From positions 620,001-684,000 of the forward strand of contig CANLZP010000002.1 in the NCBI GenBank assembly GCA_947495695.1: a DNA stretch of 64,000 bases, written 5' to 3'. The notes below the pieces were generated by a model, which saw nothing but the letters and a program-made list of their open reading frames with translations, searched no databases and was not told the origin of the DNA. How positions within the stretch are numbered: the stretch's first letter is position 1; each line of letters begins with the position of its first letter. A program made the translations under genes and the position numbers. The DNA is from an uncultured Erythrobacter sp. GTDB lineage: Bacteria > Pseudomonadota > Alphaproteobacteria > Sphingomonadales > Sphingomonadaceae. Shown piece by piece: positions 18,874 through 28,038 of the stretch.

Positions 18874-20721
18874 CTATGCGGCCTCGGCCGCAACCATCAA
18901 TCCGTGGTCTTCCTTGATCAAATCAGAAGCGCGTTCACCGATCATCATGGTGGGGGCATTGATATTGCCGCTGGGAATTTCGGGCATAATGCTGGCATCG
19001 GCCACACGCAGATTATTGACCCCCATCACGCGCAAGCGATTGTCCACCACATCGCCCATCCGGCAGGTGCAGCTGAGGTGATAGATCGTATTGCCAAAAT
19101 GCAGAGCCAGATTTTCGAGCAGTGCGTCGCTTGGCTCGTCGCCATCTTTATAGCCGTGCTTTTCGGCCAGCATTGGCGGGATTAGTAGTTCTCCCGGACC
19201 TTCCCCCGGCACATCGGTCGGCCAGTTCTTGGCAATTTCCAATGACTTGCGCATCAAGGCAACCATAACCTTGAGGTCATGCGGATCGGCAAAGTAATTG
19301 AAATCGATAAGAGGAGCCTCTGCTGGATCGTTTGATTTCAGCACGATCTCGCCCTCGCTGCGCGGCACGCAGTTGCTGGGTAGAAGAATGATGTTCTCTT
19401 TTTCGACTGCCAAGGCGGCTTCTGGATCATCGAACATCATGTCGATATCCATATTGAGGCCATTACGATAAAACTCAGCCGTGTTGGTCGCCGTCAAGAA
19501 GCCAATCTGCCCGTCATGGGTAAATTCATCACCCAGTCCCGTGGAGAAGAAGCACACGCCATCGTAAGTGCTGGATGATGCCAAACTGCTGCCCGAATTC
19601 TCCCATTCGGCCAGCTGCCGCTCGGCTTCGGCTTTTAGCGCCTTTTGCTCCTCGTCCAGATGCACATCATCGGCTGGATCAACCGGCAATGGCCCATCGG
19701 GACCGCGCAACAATTCTGGCCCGCAAGCCAGGCCGATCTCGGCCACGTTTTGACCGATGCCGGGAGCGTGAAAGGTCATTCCGACCAGATAGTGGTCCTT
19801 CAAATGCTTTCCGACATGCGGTTGATCGAGGCGGCAGGTGACACCGGCCTCTTCCAGCTCGCGCCTTGGTCCGATCCCGGACAGCATCAGCAAATGCGGC
19901 GATCCCACAGCGCCTGCCGACAAGATTGTCTCGCGTGTGGCATGAACCTCATGCACATTGCCATCCGCATCGCGATATTCCACGCCGCGGGCTGACAAGC
20001 CACCAGCCTCGTCGTCCAGAATCAAGCCATTGGCATGGGCATTGGTGATAATGGTCAGATTGGGCCGGTTCTCGGCCGCATTCTCCAGATATCCGTGATA
20101 GCTGCTAGACCGTTTCCCATCGCGCGTATTGGTTTGCACCAGAGAAGAAACGCCGCCTTCCTGAAAGCGTCCGCTGCCATTGTAATCGCCTTCAGGCATC
20201 CCCGTGCGCGTTGCCGCCGTCACAAATTGCCGCGAGCATGGCAAAACGGGCGACCGAATGCCCACTCCGATCGGGCCAGAGCGCCCCCGACCCTGCCCAT
20301 CAATGGCTGCCTCATTGGACGGCGTGACCTGCTCAAGACGCTCAAAACAATGCTCCACATCGGCAAAGCTCCAGCCCGAAGCGCCCTTGGCTTCCCAATT
20401 GTCGAAATCGCCTGGATGCCCGCGCACGAACACCATATAATTCATCGCAGAAGAGCCTCCGAGCATCTTGCCGCGCGGCACCGGGATCTGGCGGTCGTTC
20501 AAACCGCGTCCGGCCTTGCCAGCCTCACCCTTGAACATCCAATCCACCTCTGGATCCAGCTGCAGCGTCGCGCATGCCGCTGGTATGGCCTCACGTGCTG
20601 GAGGCTTGCCACCAGCCTCTAACAAAGCAACCGTGACGCCGGGATCTTCGCTCAGTCGAGCAGCCAATGCCGCCCCGGCAGAACCACCACCAACAATTAC
20701 GAAGTCATATGAAGCAGACAT
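18874..20721 (-). CDS. GMC-family FAD oxidoreductase (choline/alcohol dehydrogenase-like)
   Basis: A 615-residue flavoprotein of the glucose-methanol-choline family. It has the N-terminal FAD dinucleotide fold (FVIVGGGSAGAALAARLSE), GMC signature 1 (PRGKMLGGSSAMNYMVFVRG), signature 2 (SAGAVGSPHLLMLSGIGP), and the C-terminal block with the catalytic His in YHLSCTCRMG and DASIMPEIPSGNINAPTMMI. It is longer than choline dehydrogenase (about 550), with an insert near residues 320-365 that is rich in Asp, Glu and Lys. The substrate is an alcohol of unknown identity. It stands alone, with no aldehyde dehydrogenase nearby. Confidence 0.9.
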   Translation of the reverse strand: MSASYDFVIVGGGSAGAALAARLSEDPGVTVALLEAGGKPPAREAIPAACATLQLDPEVDWMFKGEAGKAGRGLNDRQIPVPRGKMLGGSSAMNYMVFVRGHPGDFDNWEAKGASGWSFADVEHCFERLEQVTPSNEAAIDGQGRGRSGPIGVGIRSPVLPCSRQFVTAATRTGMPEGDYNGSGRFQEGGVSSLVQTNTRDGKRSSSYHGYLENAAENRPNLTIITNAHANGLILDDEAGGLSARGVEYRDADGNVHEVHATRETILSAGAVGSPHLLMLSGIGPRRELEEAGVTCRLDQPHVGKHLKDHYLVGMTFHAPGIGQNVAEIGLACGPELLRGPDGPLPVDPADDVHLDEEQKALKAEAERQLAEWENSGSSLASSSTYDGVCFFSTGLGDEFTHDGQIGFLTATNTAEFYRNGLNMDIDMMFDDPEAALAVEKENIILLPSNCVPRSEGEIVLKSNDPAEAPLIDFNYFADPHDLKVMVALMRKSLEIAKNWPTDVPGEGPGELLIPPMLAEKHGYKDGDEPSDALLENLALHFGNTIYHLSCTCRMGDVVDNRLRVMGVNNLRVADASIMPEIPSGNINAPTMMIGERASDLIKEDHGLMVAAEAA

Positions 20722-20815
20722 TCAGAGTTTCTCCCAATCAGTTTAGGCAAATGGAGCGACCTCGCCATATCCAAGCTGGTGAGACTACACATGTGCTTGG
20801 CAATCTCCAAACGTC

Positions 20816-20843
20816 TTGACCTGAGGAATAATCCTGCTAATCC
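20816..20843 (+). promoter_or_regulatory. Candidate rpsD promoter
   Basis: TTGACC at 20816-20821 and TAATCC at 20838-20843 are 16 bases apart, with TGC just before the -10. The -35 is a 5/6 match to the housekeeping consensus. It would give an rpsD mRNA with a leader of about 120 bases containing the hairpins annotated next. The site is supported only by motif match. Confidence 0.4.
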
Positions 20844-20857
20844 GCGCGCTCGCAATT

Positions 20858-20946
20858 GGCTCCGCACCCCGGTGAAGCGGAAGCCGCGTCAGGCAATAGG
20901 TCTGACGGAGCGATGCCGGGTTAAACGGTCACCCAATGGGGTGATC
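20858..20946 (+). promoter_or_regulatory. Three consecutive hairpins in the rpsD leader
   Basis: Hairpin A pairs 20858-20865 with 20877-20885 (8 bp, one bulge). Hairpin B pairs CGTCAG at 20887-20892 with CTGACG at 20902-20907. Hairpin C pairs 20927-20934 with 20939-20946 around an AATG tetraloop, 8 bp with one G-U pair, ending 23 bases before the rpsD ATG. S4 autoregulates through structured mRNA leaders in enteric bacteria and bacilli; a similar role here is inference. Confidence 0.4.
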
Positions 20947-20969
20947 CTGCAAATTGAAGGAAACGACTC

Positions 20970-21584
20970 ATGTCGAAGCGTACACGCGCAAAGCATAAAC
21001 TTGACCGCCGGATGGGTGAAAACATCTGGGGTCGTCCAAATTCTCCCGTAAACAAGCGTTCTTATGGTCCTGGCCAGCACGGTCAGCGTCGTAAGAGCAA
21101 GATGAGCGACTTTGGCTTGCAATTGCGCGCCAAGCAGAAGCTCAAAGGCTATTACGGTGACGTAACCGAGAAGCAATTCAAGCGCACCTACACCGACGCC
21201 ACCCGCATGAAGGGTGACACCGGCCAGAACCTGATCGGTTTGCTTGAGCGCCGTCTGGACATGATCGTTTACCGCGCCAAATTCGCGCCGACGATCTTTG
21301 CCGCACGTCAAATCGTCAACCACGGTCACATCTATGTGAACGGTGTGAAGTGTAACATCCCTAGCCGTCGGATTGACGTTGGTGATGTGATCAGCCTGGG
21401 CAGCAAAGCCAAGGACATGGCGCTGGTTATCGAAGCGCAGAGCCTGCCCGAGCGTGAAGTTCCTGACTATGTTGCTGCTGATGGCACGGACAAGGTGAGC
21501 TTCACCCGCGTACCGAAGCTGGATGAAGTTCCTTATCCGGTAACGATGGAACCGAACCTCGTGGTCGAGTTCTACTCACGCTGA
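20970..21584 (+). CDS. rpsD: 30S ribosomal protein S4
   Basis: S4 nucleates assembly of the 30S subunit on 16S rRNA. The 204-residue protein begins [20 protein letters not shown], has [20 protein letters not shown], and carries the S4 RNA-binding domain ([41 protein letters not shown]). GAAGGAA lies upstream of the ATG with good spacing. It is monocistronic: a stable terminator follows at 21610-21635. Confidence 0.98.
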   Translation: MSKRTRAKHKLDRRMGENIWGRPNSPVNKRSYGPGQHGQRRKSKMSDFGLQLRAKQKLKGYYGDVTEKQFKRTYTDATRMKGDTGQNLIGLLERRLDMIVYRAKFAPTIFAARQIVNHGHIYVNGVKCNIPSRRIDVGDVISLGSKAKDMALVIEAQSLPEREVPDYVAADGTDKVSFTRVPKLDEVPYPVTMEPNLVVEFYSR

Positions 21585-21609
21585 TCGATTGACCAGCCTG
21601 AAACAAAGG

Positions 21610-21635
21610 GGCGGCCTTTCGGGGCCGCCTTTTTT
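21610..21635 (+). terminator. Rho-independent terminator of rpsD
   Basis: A perfect 7-bp GC stem (GGCGGCC at 21610-21616 with GGCCGCC at 21623-21629) around a 6-base loop, followed by six T (21630-21635), 26 bases after the rpsD stop. It is the clearest intrinsic terminator in the window. Confidence 0.92.
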
Positions 21636-21646
21636 GTGTGCTTCAT

Positions 21647-21715
21647 ATGGCCCTTTTTGTAAGTGCCCTTTTCATTCTTGCGCTGGGCGGGCATGCACTC
21701 GTCCGCGAGGCGTAA
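21647..21715 (+). CDS. Possible 22-residue hydrophobic peptide
   Basis: An ATG frame of 22 codons encodes MALFVSALFILALGGHALVREA, a short hydrophobic helix followed by a polar end (hydrophobic about residues 2-14). It sits between the rpsD terminator and the oxidoreductase gene, 12 bases before the latter's ATG, and its stop codon TAA is part of the TAAGAGGA sequence that serves as that gene's ribosome site. No ribosome site of its own is visible. It may be chance or a short upstream peptide coupled to the next gene. Confidence 0.2.
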   Translation: MALFVSALFILALGGHALVREA

Positions 21716-21727
21716 GAGGAATAATCA

Positions 21728-22363
21728 ATGAAGGTGCTTTTGATCGACGGACACCCTGATGAAGGGCGCTATTGTTCGCATTTGCTCGACATCTATGAGC
21801 AAGCATTACCGGCAACATGCGATGTCACACGTGTGGCCGTTCGTGACCTCTCCTTCACGCCGAACCTTTCACATGGTTATCGGAAGCGCACCGATTGGGA
21901 GCCCGACATTGCAGCTTTGGCCGAGAAGCTAGACGCCTGTGACCATGTCGTCTTTGTATTTCCTATGTGGTGGGGTGCTGAACCGGCCCTGCTAAAGGGC
22001 TTGCTCGACCGAATAATGCTCCCCGGCTTCACTTTTGCCTATCACGAAGAAGACACATGGTGGGACAAGAACATGGTTGGTCGCTCTGCCGATGCCATCA
22101 TCACTATGGATACACCCCCGATTTTCCACCGGCTCGCGCATGGCAATGCAATCGTTAACCGCTGGAAGAAACAGATTCTGGAGTTCTGCGGTTTCAAGCC
22201 TGCGCGAATTCTAGCTTTGGGACAGGTTAAGTTTGGCGGAGCAGAGAAAAACGCTGCCAAATGGACGGCTCGGGTAGAAAAGCTAGCCCGGACGATCAAA
22301 CAGGCTAAGCCCGATGCGAAAGAACTTCGGCTGGCCAAATTCCTTGGCAAAACTCCAAAGTAA
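21728..22363 (+). CDS. NAD(P)H-dependent oxidoreductase, flavodoxin-like fold
   Basis: A 211-residue flavoprotein of the NQO1/MdaB/KefF-type group. The first strand and FMN/FAD phosphate loop are KVLLIDGHPDEGRYCSHLL; the central motif HVVFVFPMWWGAEPALLKGLLDRIMLPGF (first 20: HVVFVFPMWWGAEPALLKGL) is diagnostic, followed by FAY and GRSADAIITMDTPP. Such enzymes reduce quinones or other electrophiles with two electrons. AGAGGAA precedes the ATG at 21728. The C-terminus has an extra Lys-rich tail. The physiological substrate is unknown. Confidence 0.85.
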   Translation: MKVLLIDGHPDEGRYCSHLLDIYEQALPATCDVTRVAVRDLSFTPNLSHGYRKRTDWEPDIAALAEKLDACDHVVFVFPMWWGAEPALLKGLLDRIMLPGFTFAYHEEDTWWDKNMVGRSADAIITMDTPPIFHRLAHGNAIVNRWKKQILEFCGFKPARILALGQVKFGGAEKNAAKWTARVEKLARTIKQAKPDAKELRLAKFLGKTPK

Positions 22364-22372
22364 AGCTGCCGA

Positions 22373-22675
22373 TTAGTCTCTAAGGCGATCCCACTCGACC
22401 AATTCATAGGCTATGGAGCCTTCGACCAAACGCTCCCAGATATCGCCGATCACATCGGCAGGAATGCCCCGCGCAGCCGCATCATCTTGTGCAGCCTTGA
22501 TCACGGCCGCCTTGCGGTCCTCATCGCGCACAGTGTCACGGCTGGTCTTAATCCGGGCAGCAGCCCGCATATAGCCGAACCGGCGATCGAGCAGCGCAAC
22601 CAACTCTTTGTCGGTGGCATCCACGCCTTCGCGAACATCGACCATTGTTCTGCATTGATCAGGGCTGTTCGGCAT
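22373..22675 (-). CDS. Chorismate mutase, AroQ type
   Basis: A 100-residue all-helical AroQ-fold protein, which would rearrange chorismate to prephenate for phenylalanine and tyrosine synthesis. Family features are VREGVDATDKELVALLDRRFGYM (Arg near 15, Asp 18, Arg near 31), AARIKTSRDTVRDEDRK, and the final helix IWERLVEGSIAYE. Isochorismate-pyruvate lyase (PchB) shares the fold; without siderophore genes nearby, chorismate mutase is the better call. Its ATG overlaps the tgt stop by one base (TGATG), so it is coupled to tgt. Confidence 0.88.
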   Translation of the reverse strand: MPNSPDQCRTMVDVREGVDATDKELVALLDRRFGYMRAAARIKTSRDTVRDEDRKAAVIKAAQDDAAARGIPADVIGDIWERLVEGSIAYELVEWDRLRD

Positions 22676-23808
22676 CAGTCTGTCTGTCCCAAATAATCGC
22701 GTCGGAAATTACTCGCGAATTCTGCAAAGCGTGACTGCGTAATGGCATCGCGCATCGCTTGCATCAACTGCTGGTAGAACGCCAAATTGTGTTCTGTCAC
22801 CAGCATTGCGCCCAATATCTCGCCCGATTTTTGCAAATGGTGCAGATATGCGCGGCTATAGGTCCCGCAAGTTGGGCAGCTGCATCGCTCATCCAGTGGT
22901 CCTGTGTCCTCTGCAAAGCGCGCATTGCGCAAATTCAACGGCCCATTCCAGGTGAAGGCCTGCCCATTGCGGCCCGAGCGGGTGGGCAAAACGCAGTCGA
23001 ACATGTCTACCCCGCGCTCAACCGCGCCAACCAGATCATCAGGCTTACCCACGCCCATCAGATAACGCGGACGATCAGCGGGCAATTGCTCGGGCGCAAA
23101 GTCCAAAGTGGCAAACATGGCCTCCTGCCCCTCGCCTACAGCCAAGCCGCCAATAGCATAGCCATCAAAGCCAATCTCGGTCAGTTTCTCGGCGCTTATC
23201 TGGCGCAGTTCCTGATCCAGCGCGCCTTGCTGAATACCAAACAGCGCAGAGCGAGCAGCATGCTCATCACCTGCATCAAAACCATCACGGCTGCGCTTTG
23301 CCCAGCGCATGGACAATTCCATACTGGCAGCGATTTCATCACGCGGTTGATCGGCGCGCGGGCATTCATCGAACGCCATTACAATGTCCGATCCCAACAG
23401 ACGCTGGATCTCCATCGAACGCTCTGGCGTCAACATGTGTTTGGAGCCATCAATATGGCTGCGAAACTCAACGCCCTCTTCGGTCAATTTGCGCAAATCG
23501 GATAGGCTCATCACTTGATAACCGCCGCTGTCGGTCAAGATGGGGCAATCCCAATTCATGAACTGGTGCAACCCGCCAAGCCGTGCAACGCGCTCAGCCC
23601 CTGGCCTCAACATCAGATGATAAGTGTTGCCCAGGATTATGTCCGCACCGCCTGCGCGCACGCTTTCCGGCTTCATCGCTTTTACTGTTGCAGCGGTGCC
23701 AACCGGCATGAATGCCGGTGTGCGGATGTCCCCGCGTTGCATGGAAATTGTGCCCGTGCGAGCGCGCCCATCGGTGGCGCTGATATCAAAGGAGAAGCGA
23801 GTACTCAT
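22675..23808 (-). CDS. tgt: tRNA-guanine transglycosylase
   Basis: Tgt swaps guanine 34 of tRNA-Asp, Asn, His and Tyr for preQ1, the entry step of queuosine on tRNA. The 377 residues contain [16 protein letters not shown], the substrate Asp region [15 protein letters not shown], the catalytic Asp motif [17 protein letters not shown], and the zinc site CSCPTC plus downstream His. queA, which acts next in the pathway, is 1.8 kb upstream on the same strand, separated by an ABC exporter pair. Confidence 0.97.
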   Translation of the reverse strand: MSTRFSFDISATDGRARTGTISMQRGDIRTPAFMPVGTAATVKAMKPESVRAGGADIILGNTYHLMLRPGAERVARLGGLHQFMNWDCPILTDSGGYQVMSLSDLRKLTEEGVEFRSHIDGSKHMLTPERSMEIQRLLGSDIVMAFDECPRADQPRDEIAASMELSMRWAKRSRDGFDAGDEHAARSALFGIQQGALDQELRQISAEKLTEIGFDGYAIGGLAVGEGQEAMFATLDFAPEQLPADRPRYLMGVGKPDDLVGAVERGVDMFDCVLPTRSGRNGQAFTWNGPLNLRNARFAEDTGPLDERCSCPTCGTYSRAYLHHLQKSGEILGAMLVTEHNLAFYQQLMQAMRDAITQSRFAEFASNFRRDYLGQTD

Positions 23809-23843
23809 AGGCTGGCGCGCCTAGCGGCAAAGAGGCGGCGAGA

Positions 23844-24614
23844 CTAGTCTCTTAACCGCCATCCGGTCTTGAAAATAATGGCGATCACGGTGACGCACAG
23901 CGCCAGAAAGCCCAACGTCAGCCCAAAGGACAGACCAATCGACACATCCGACGAGCCATAGAAGGTCCAGCGCAAGCCATTGACCAGATAGACAATCGGA
24001 TTGGCCAAGGCGACCGTGTCCCATGGCTCTGGCAGCATATCGATCGAGTAGAATGTCCCGCCCAGAAACGTTAGCGGCATCAGGATCAGCATAGGAATGA
24101 TGCCGAGCTTTTCAAAATTGTCGGCCCAAACGCCCAGGATAAAGCCGAACAGAGAAAAGCTGGCAGCAACCAGCATAATATAGCACGCTGCCAGAACCGG
24201 ATGCGCGATGTGATAATCGACAAACAATGTTGCCGTGGACAGGATAATTGCCGCCAAAATCAGGCTTTTTGTGGCGGCGGCTCCAACAAAGCCGACCAGC
24301 GTCTCGGCCACTCCGACAGGGGCAGACAATAGCTCGTAAATCGTGCCGGTGAAGCGCGGCATGTAAATGCCAAAGCTGGCATTTGATGTGCTTTCGCTGA
24401 GCAATGTCAGCAAAAGCAATCCGGGCACAATAAACGCACCATACTCCACCCCGCCCAGATCGGGCATCCGATCGCCGATGGCAGATCCAAACACGATAAA
24501 ATATAGCGAGGTCGTGAGCACTGGTGACAAGATGGATTGGAACGCGGTGCGCAAGGCCCGCATCAGTTCGCGCACGTAAATCGACCATGCGCCGCGCAGA
24601 TTGAAATGCATCAT
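23844..24614 (-). CDS. ABC-2 type exporter permease
   Basis: A 256-residue permease with about six transmembrane helices and the ABC-2 pattern: cytoplasmic start YVRELMRALRTAFQSILSP, the helix TSLYFIVFGSAIGDRM, and the C-terminal motif LGGTFYSIDMLPEPW before the last helices. It pairs with the ATPase encoded just upstream; its ATG overlaps the ATPase stop (ATGA). The family (NodJ/DrrB type) exports lipids, polysaccharides or drugs. Substrate unknown. Confidence 0.9.
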   Translation of the reverse strand: MMHFNLRGAWSIYVRELMRALRTAFQSILSPVLTTSLYFIVFGSAIGDRMPDLGGVEYGAFIVPGLLLLTLLSESTSNASFGIYMPRFTGTIYELLSAPVGVAETLVGFVGAAATKSLILAAIILSTATLFVDYHIAHPVLAACYIMLVAASFSLFGFILGVWADNFEKLGIIPMLILMPLTFLGGTFYSIDMLPEPWDTVALANPIVYLVNGLRWTFYGSSDVSIGLSFGLTLGFLALCVTVIAIIFKTGWRLRD

Positions 24615-25552
24615 TGCGCCTCCTGCTCTGCCACCAGCCCGACGAAAATATCTTCCAGACTGGATTCTCGCACGTCGATCCCGACATAGTCGATGTCGGC
24701 AGCAATCAATGCCTTGGTCAAATCGGCTACCTCAGCGCGGCCCTTGCCGGTGCCATCTCCGCCACGATAGCAAATCTCGCGCCCATCCTCGATCAACTCG
24801 ATGGGAAAGCTCTGGAGTGCAGGCGGTATCGCATCAAGCGGCGCAGCCAAGGCGATCCGCGCTTCGGTCCGACCCAAGCGCGTCATCATCGCATGCTTAT
24901 CGTCCACCATCAGGATCTTGCCATTGCGGATCACACCGACTCGGTCGGCCATTTCTTCGGCTTCCTCGATATAGTGGGTGGTCAGGATAATGGTGGTCCC
25001 GCGCTGGCGCATCTGTTCGATCAACGCCCACATATCGCGCCGCAATTCGACGTCTACGCCCGCAGTAGGCTCGTCCAGAAACAACAGATCAGGCTCGTGC
25101 GACAGGGCCTTGGCGATCAGAACGCGACGCTTCATCCCGCCTGACAGAGCCATGATCTTTTCGTTGCGCTTATCCCACAGGCTGAGGCTCCTCAGCACTT
25201 CTTCGATCCGAGCAGCGTCAGGCGGATAGCCGAACAGCCCGCGTGAATAGGACACCGCCCGAATGACTGTTTCGAACATGTCGGTTGAAAGTTCTTGCGG
25301 CACCAAGCCGATCCGCGATCTGGCGCTGCGCCAATGTTTACGCATGTCATGGCCAAAAGCGGAAATTGTGCCCGATGTTGGGCGCACCAAACCGCAAACA
25401 GCGCCAATCAACGTCGTCTTGCCGGCACCATTGGGACCAAGCAGTGCAAAAATCTCGCCCTGTTGAATTTTCAGATCAACATTGTCCAGCGCCTTCAGGC
25501 CGCCAGCATAGACCTTGGTCAGGCCCGTAATATCCAAAATGGGGTCGCTCAT
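24611..25552 (-). CDS. ABC transporter ATP-binding protein (exporter type)
   Basis: A 313-residue ABC ATPase. Walker A is GPNGAGKTT (about residues 39-47), the signature is LSGGMKRRVLIAKAL, Walker B is LLFLDEPTAGVD and the switch His is in TTHYIEEAEEM. The last 80 residues form the C-terminal extension found in NodI/DrrA/CcmA-like exporters. It lies 9 bases after queA and overlaps the permease gene, making queA-ATPase-permease-tgt a likely single transcript. Confidence 0.93.
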   Translation of the reverse strand: MSDPILDITGLTKVYAGGLKALDNVDLKIQQGEIFALLGPNGAGKTTLIGAVCGLVRPTSGTISAFGHDMRKHWRSARSRIGLVPQELSTDMFETVIRAVSYSRGLFGYPPDAARIEEVLRSLSLWDKRNEKIMALSGGMKRRVLIAKALSHEPDLLFLDEPTAGVDVELRRDMWALIEQMRQRGTTIILTTHYIEEAEEMADRVGVIRNGKILMVDDKHAMMTRLGRTEARIALAAPLDAIPPALQSFPIELIEDGREICYRGGDGTGKGRAEVADLTKALIAADIDYVGIDVRESSLEDIFVGLVAEQEAQ

Positions 25553-25561
25553 ATTTCCCCG

Positions 25562-26602
25562 CTAGGGCAGCAGAAGCGAAGAGTCACCATAGGAATAAAA
25601 CCGATAGTTATGCTCAATCGCATGGGCATAGGCCTGCTGCATTCGGTCTGTGCCCATCAGAGCGCTAACCAGCATAAACAATGTTGATTTGGGCAGATGG
25701 AAATTGGTCATCAGGCCATCAATCGCGCGGAATCGATAACCCGGCGTAATGAAAATGGACGTGTCATCGGCAAAGGGTTCAATCACGCCGTCCTCACGCG
25801 CAGCGCTTTCCAGCAATCGCAGCGATGTTGTGCCAACAGAGATAATCCGTCCGCCAGCAGCGCGCGCCGCATTCAACCGATCGGCCACCTCCGGCTCGAT
25901 CCGGCCCCATTCGGCATGCATCTGGTGATCGTCTGTATCGTCCGCCTTCACTGGCAGAAAAGTCCCTGCCCCAACATGTAACGTCAGCGTTTCACGGATG
26001 ATGCCCGCCTCGTCCAGCGCCGCCAACAGTTCGGGCGTAAAATGCAGGGCGGCAGTGGGAGCAGCAACAGCCCCATCTTCCTTGGCAAAGATGGTTTGGT
26101 AATCTTGCTTGTCTTGCTCGTCTGTCGGTCGCTTACCCGCGATATAGGGTGGCAGTGGCATCCGCCCTGCCCGTTCCAATAAGACCTCTACCGGCTGGTC
26201 CCCGTCAAAGGCCAAGGTAAAGCTGCCATCATCATGGCGTTGCTCTGCAATAGCAGTAACCTCGCCGCCAAACTCGATTGTATCGCCTTTACGCAACCGT
26301 TTTGCATTGCGGATAAAAGCCTGCCAGCGCCGCAAATCGATCCGTTTGTGCAGCGTGGCACCAATCTTGGCTTCGCCGGTGGCAGAGACCCTACGTCCAT
26401 CCAGCTGGGCCGGAATTACCCGCGTATCGTTGAACACCAGCACATCGCCAGCGCGCAGACATTGCGGCAGATCGCGCACGATCTGGTCGCGCATAGTCTC
26501 ACCGCCCGGCACCACCAACATGCGAGCGGAATCGCGCGGCCGCGCAGGACGAAGCGCAATGCTTTCCTGCGGCAAATCAAAATCGAAAAGATCAACCTTC
26601 AT
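25562..26602 (-). CDS. queA: tRNA preQ1 S-adenosylmethionine ribosyltransferase-isomerase
   Basis: QueA adds the ribosyl moiety of SAM to preQ1 in tRNA to give epoxyqueuosine. The 346 residues match the family throughout: [18 protein letters not shown] start, [54 protein letters not shown] and the end [18 protein letters not shown]. The queG and queCDEF genes are not in the window. Confidence 0.96.
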   Translation of the reverse strand: MKVDLFDFDLPQESIALRPARPRDSARMLVVPGGETMRDQIVRDLPQCLRAGDVLVFNDTRVIPAQLDGRRVSATGEAKIGATLHKRIDLRRWQAFIRNAKRLRKGDTIEFGGEVTAIAEQRHDDGSFTLAFDGDQPVEVLLERAGRMPLPPYIAGKRPTDEQDKQDYQTIFAKEDGAVAAPTAALHFTPELLAALDEAGIIRETLTLHVGAGTFLPVKADDTDDHQMHAEWGRIEPEVADRLNAARAAGGRIISVGTTSLRLLESAAREDGVIEPFADDTSIFITPGYRFRAIDGLMTNFHLPKSTLFMLVSALMGTDRMQQAYAHAIEHNYRFYSYGDSSLLLP

Positions 26603-26645
26603 GCCGCGCCCCTAAGCGCAGCCAAGGTCTGCTGCCAAGCGAATA

Positions 26646-27311
26646 TTACTGCAGCGGCGCGTTGAGATCATCCAGCGTGATCTGTTCTTCAACTGGAGGC
26701 GCCTGCGGTGCTGGCACGGGCGCGTTGTCCGAAGCCATGGATGCCTGCACGATACGGGTCGGGTTGGAAGGAGGCTCGCCCATCGCGATTGCATCCACGC
26801 CGCCCATATTGCTGATCACTCGGCCGATGTTGGTGTAACGCTTATCGAGCGAGAAACGCGGATAAAACACAATGAAAAACTGGCTGTTTGCGCTGTTTTC
26901 ATCGGCAGCACGCGCCATCGCCAGCGAACCGCGAACATGCGGCATCGGGTTAAACTCAGCTTCCAGATCAGGCATGGCCGAACCACCCTGTCCGGTGCCG
27001 GTTGGGTCGCCACCTTGCGCCATAAATCCGTCAATCACGCGGTGAAAAATCACCCCGTCGTAAAAATTTTGGCGAGTCAAAGTCTTGATCCGCTCAACAT
27101 GGTTGGGCGCCCATTCCGGCATCAGGCGGATTTTGACCCGCTCTCCATTCGACAAATCGAGTACCCAGATATTCTCCGGTTCCTCGGTGATGTTGAAATT
27201 TACCGGAGGATAGCTGCGCGGTGCAACGGGTGCCTCTTCCTGAGCGGCGACCATTTGAGGGCCAGCCAACAGAGAAAGCGATGCAACCAATGTGAAAATC
27301 GTCTTGTACAT
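26646..27311 (-). CDS. Periplasmic cyclophilin-type peptidyl-prolyl isomerase
   Basis: A 221-residue exported cyclophilin, which catalyses proline cis-trans isomerisation during folding of envelope proteins. Residues 1-23 are a signal peptide ending VAA. The core shows YDGVIFHRVIDGFMAQGGDP with the catalytic Arg after FH, then GTGQGG, ENSANSQFFIVF and a C-terminal Pro-rich tail that is unlike the domain. It lies 43 bases upstream of queA on the same strand. Confidence 0.93.
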   Translation of the reverse strand: MYKTIFTLVASLSLLAGPQMVAAQEEAPVAPRSYPPVNFNITEEPENIWVLDLSNGERVKIRLMPEWAPNHVERIKTLTRQNFYDGVIFHRVIDGFMAQGGDPTGTGQGGSAMPDLEAEFNPMPHVRGSLAMARAADENSANSQFFIVFYPRFSLDKRYTNIGRVISNMGGVDAIAMGEPPSNPTRIVQASMASDNAPVPAPQAPPVEEQITLDDLNAPLQ

Positions 27312-27433
27312 AAGAGCCTTTGAGTACCCTGAGATTGATTTCGACGCGGTCTAGCCGCTGGCGTCTGTCACTTCAATGAATGATCCAGCTTGCTGCACAG
27401 CTTAGGAATGCGGGCGCGCAGATCGACTTTGGC

Positions 27434-27946
27434 TCAATAATCGCCCAGTGGACCGATCTTCTTCACCCGCGCCACAACGTCTTCGCAAACATCCTTGCTG
27501 ACGAACGGCGTGATATCGCCGCCAAACAGAGCGATTTCCTTGACCAGTTTGGATGCGATAGGCTGCAGCGAGACATCGGCCATCAAGAACACTGTTTCGA
27601 TGTCATCATCCAATTGCTGGTTCATTCCAGCCATTTGATACTCATACTCAAAATCAGCCACAGCGCGCAGCCCGCGGATCAGTACATTCGCACCCTGCTT
27701 CCGAGCGAATTTGACGAGCAAGGCGTTGAAACCGGTGACTTCAACATTCTTCAGGCCCAAATTGGCGACTTCTCGCTCAACCATCGCAAAGCGTTCTTCG
27801 GTGGTGAACATCGGATTTTTTGATGGATTGGTGGTGACCCCGATGATCAATTTGTCGACCAGCTTGGACCCGCGCCGAATGATGTCGGCATGCCCCAGGG
27901 TAATGGGATCAAATGTTCCGGGATAAATTCCGATGCGCTGTGTCAT
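27434..27946 (-). CDS. coaD: Phosphopantetheine adenylyltransferase
   Basis: CoaD adenylates 4'-phosphopantetheine, the fourth step of coenzyme A synthesis. The 170 residues include the nucleotidyltransferase motif GTFDPITLGHADII (T/HxGH near residues 10-20), NPSKNPMFTTEERFAMV, LIRGLRAVADFEYEYQMAGMN and the second ATP motif region SKLVKEIALFGGD. The family normally has about 160 residues. Confidence 0.97.
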   Translation of the reverse strand: MTQRIGIYPGTFDPITLGHADIIRRGSKLVDKLIIGVTTNPSKNPMFTTEERFAMVEREVANLGLKNVEVTGFNALLVKFARKQGANVLIRGLRAVADFEYEYQMAGMNQQLDDDIETVFLMADVSLQPIASKLVKEIALFGGDITPFVSKDVCEDVVARVKKIGPLGDY

Positions 27947-28038
27947 ATTCTATCTCTCATCCATCTGATCGTGCGGCATGCCTTAAGCGCAAGCGCTGGC
28001 GGCCGATCGCGAAAACCCAATCCGCAGACAGAGCAGCC

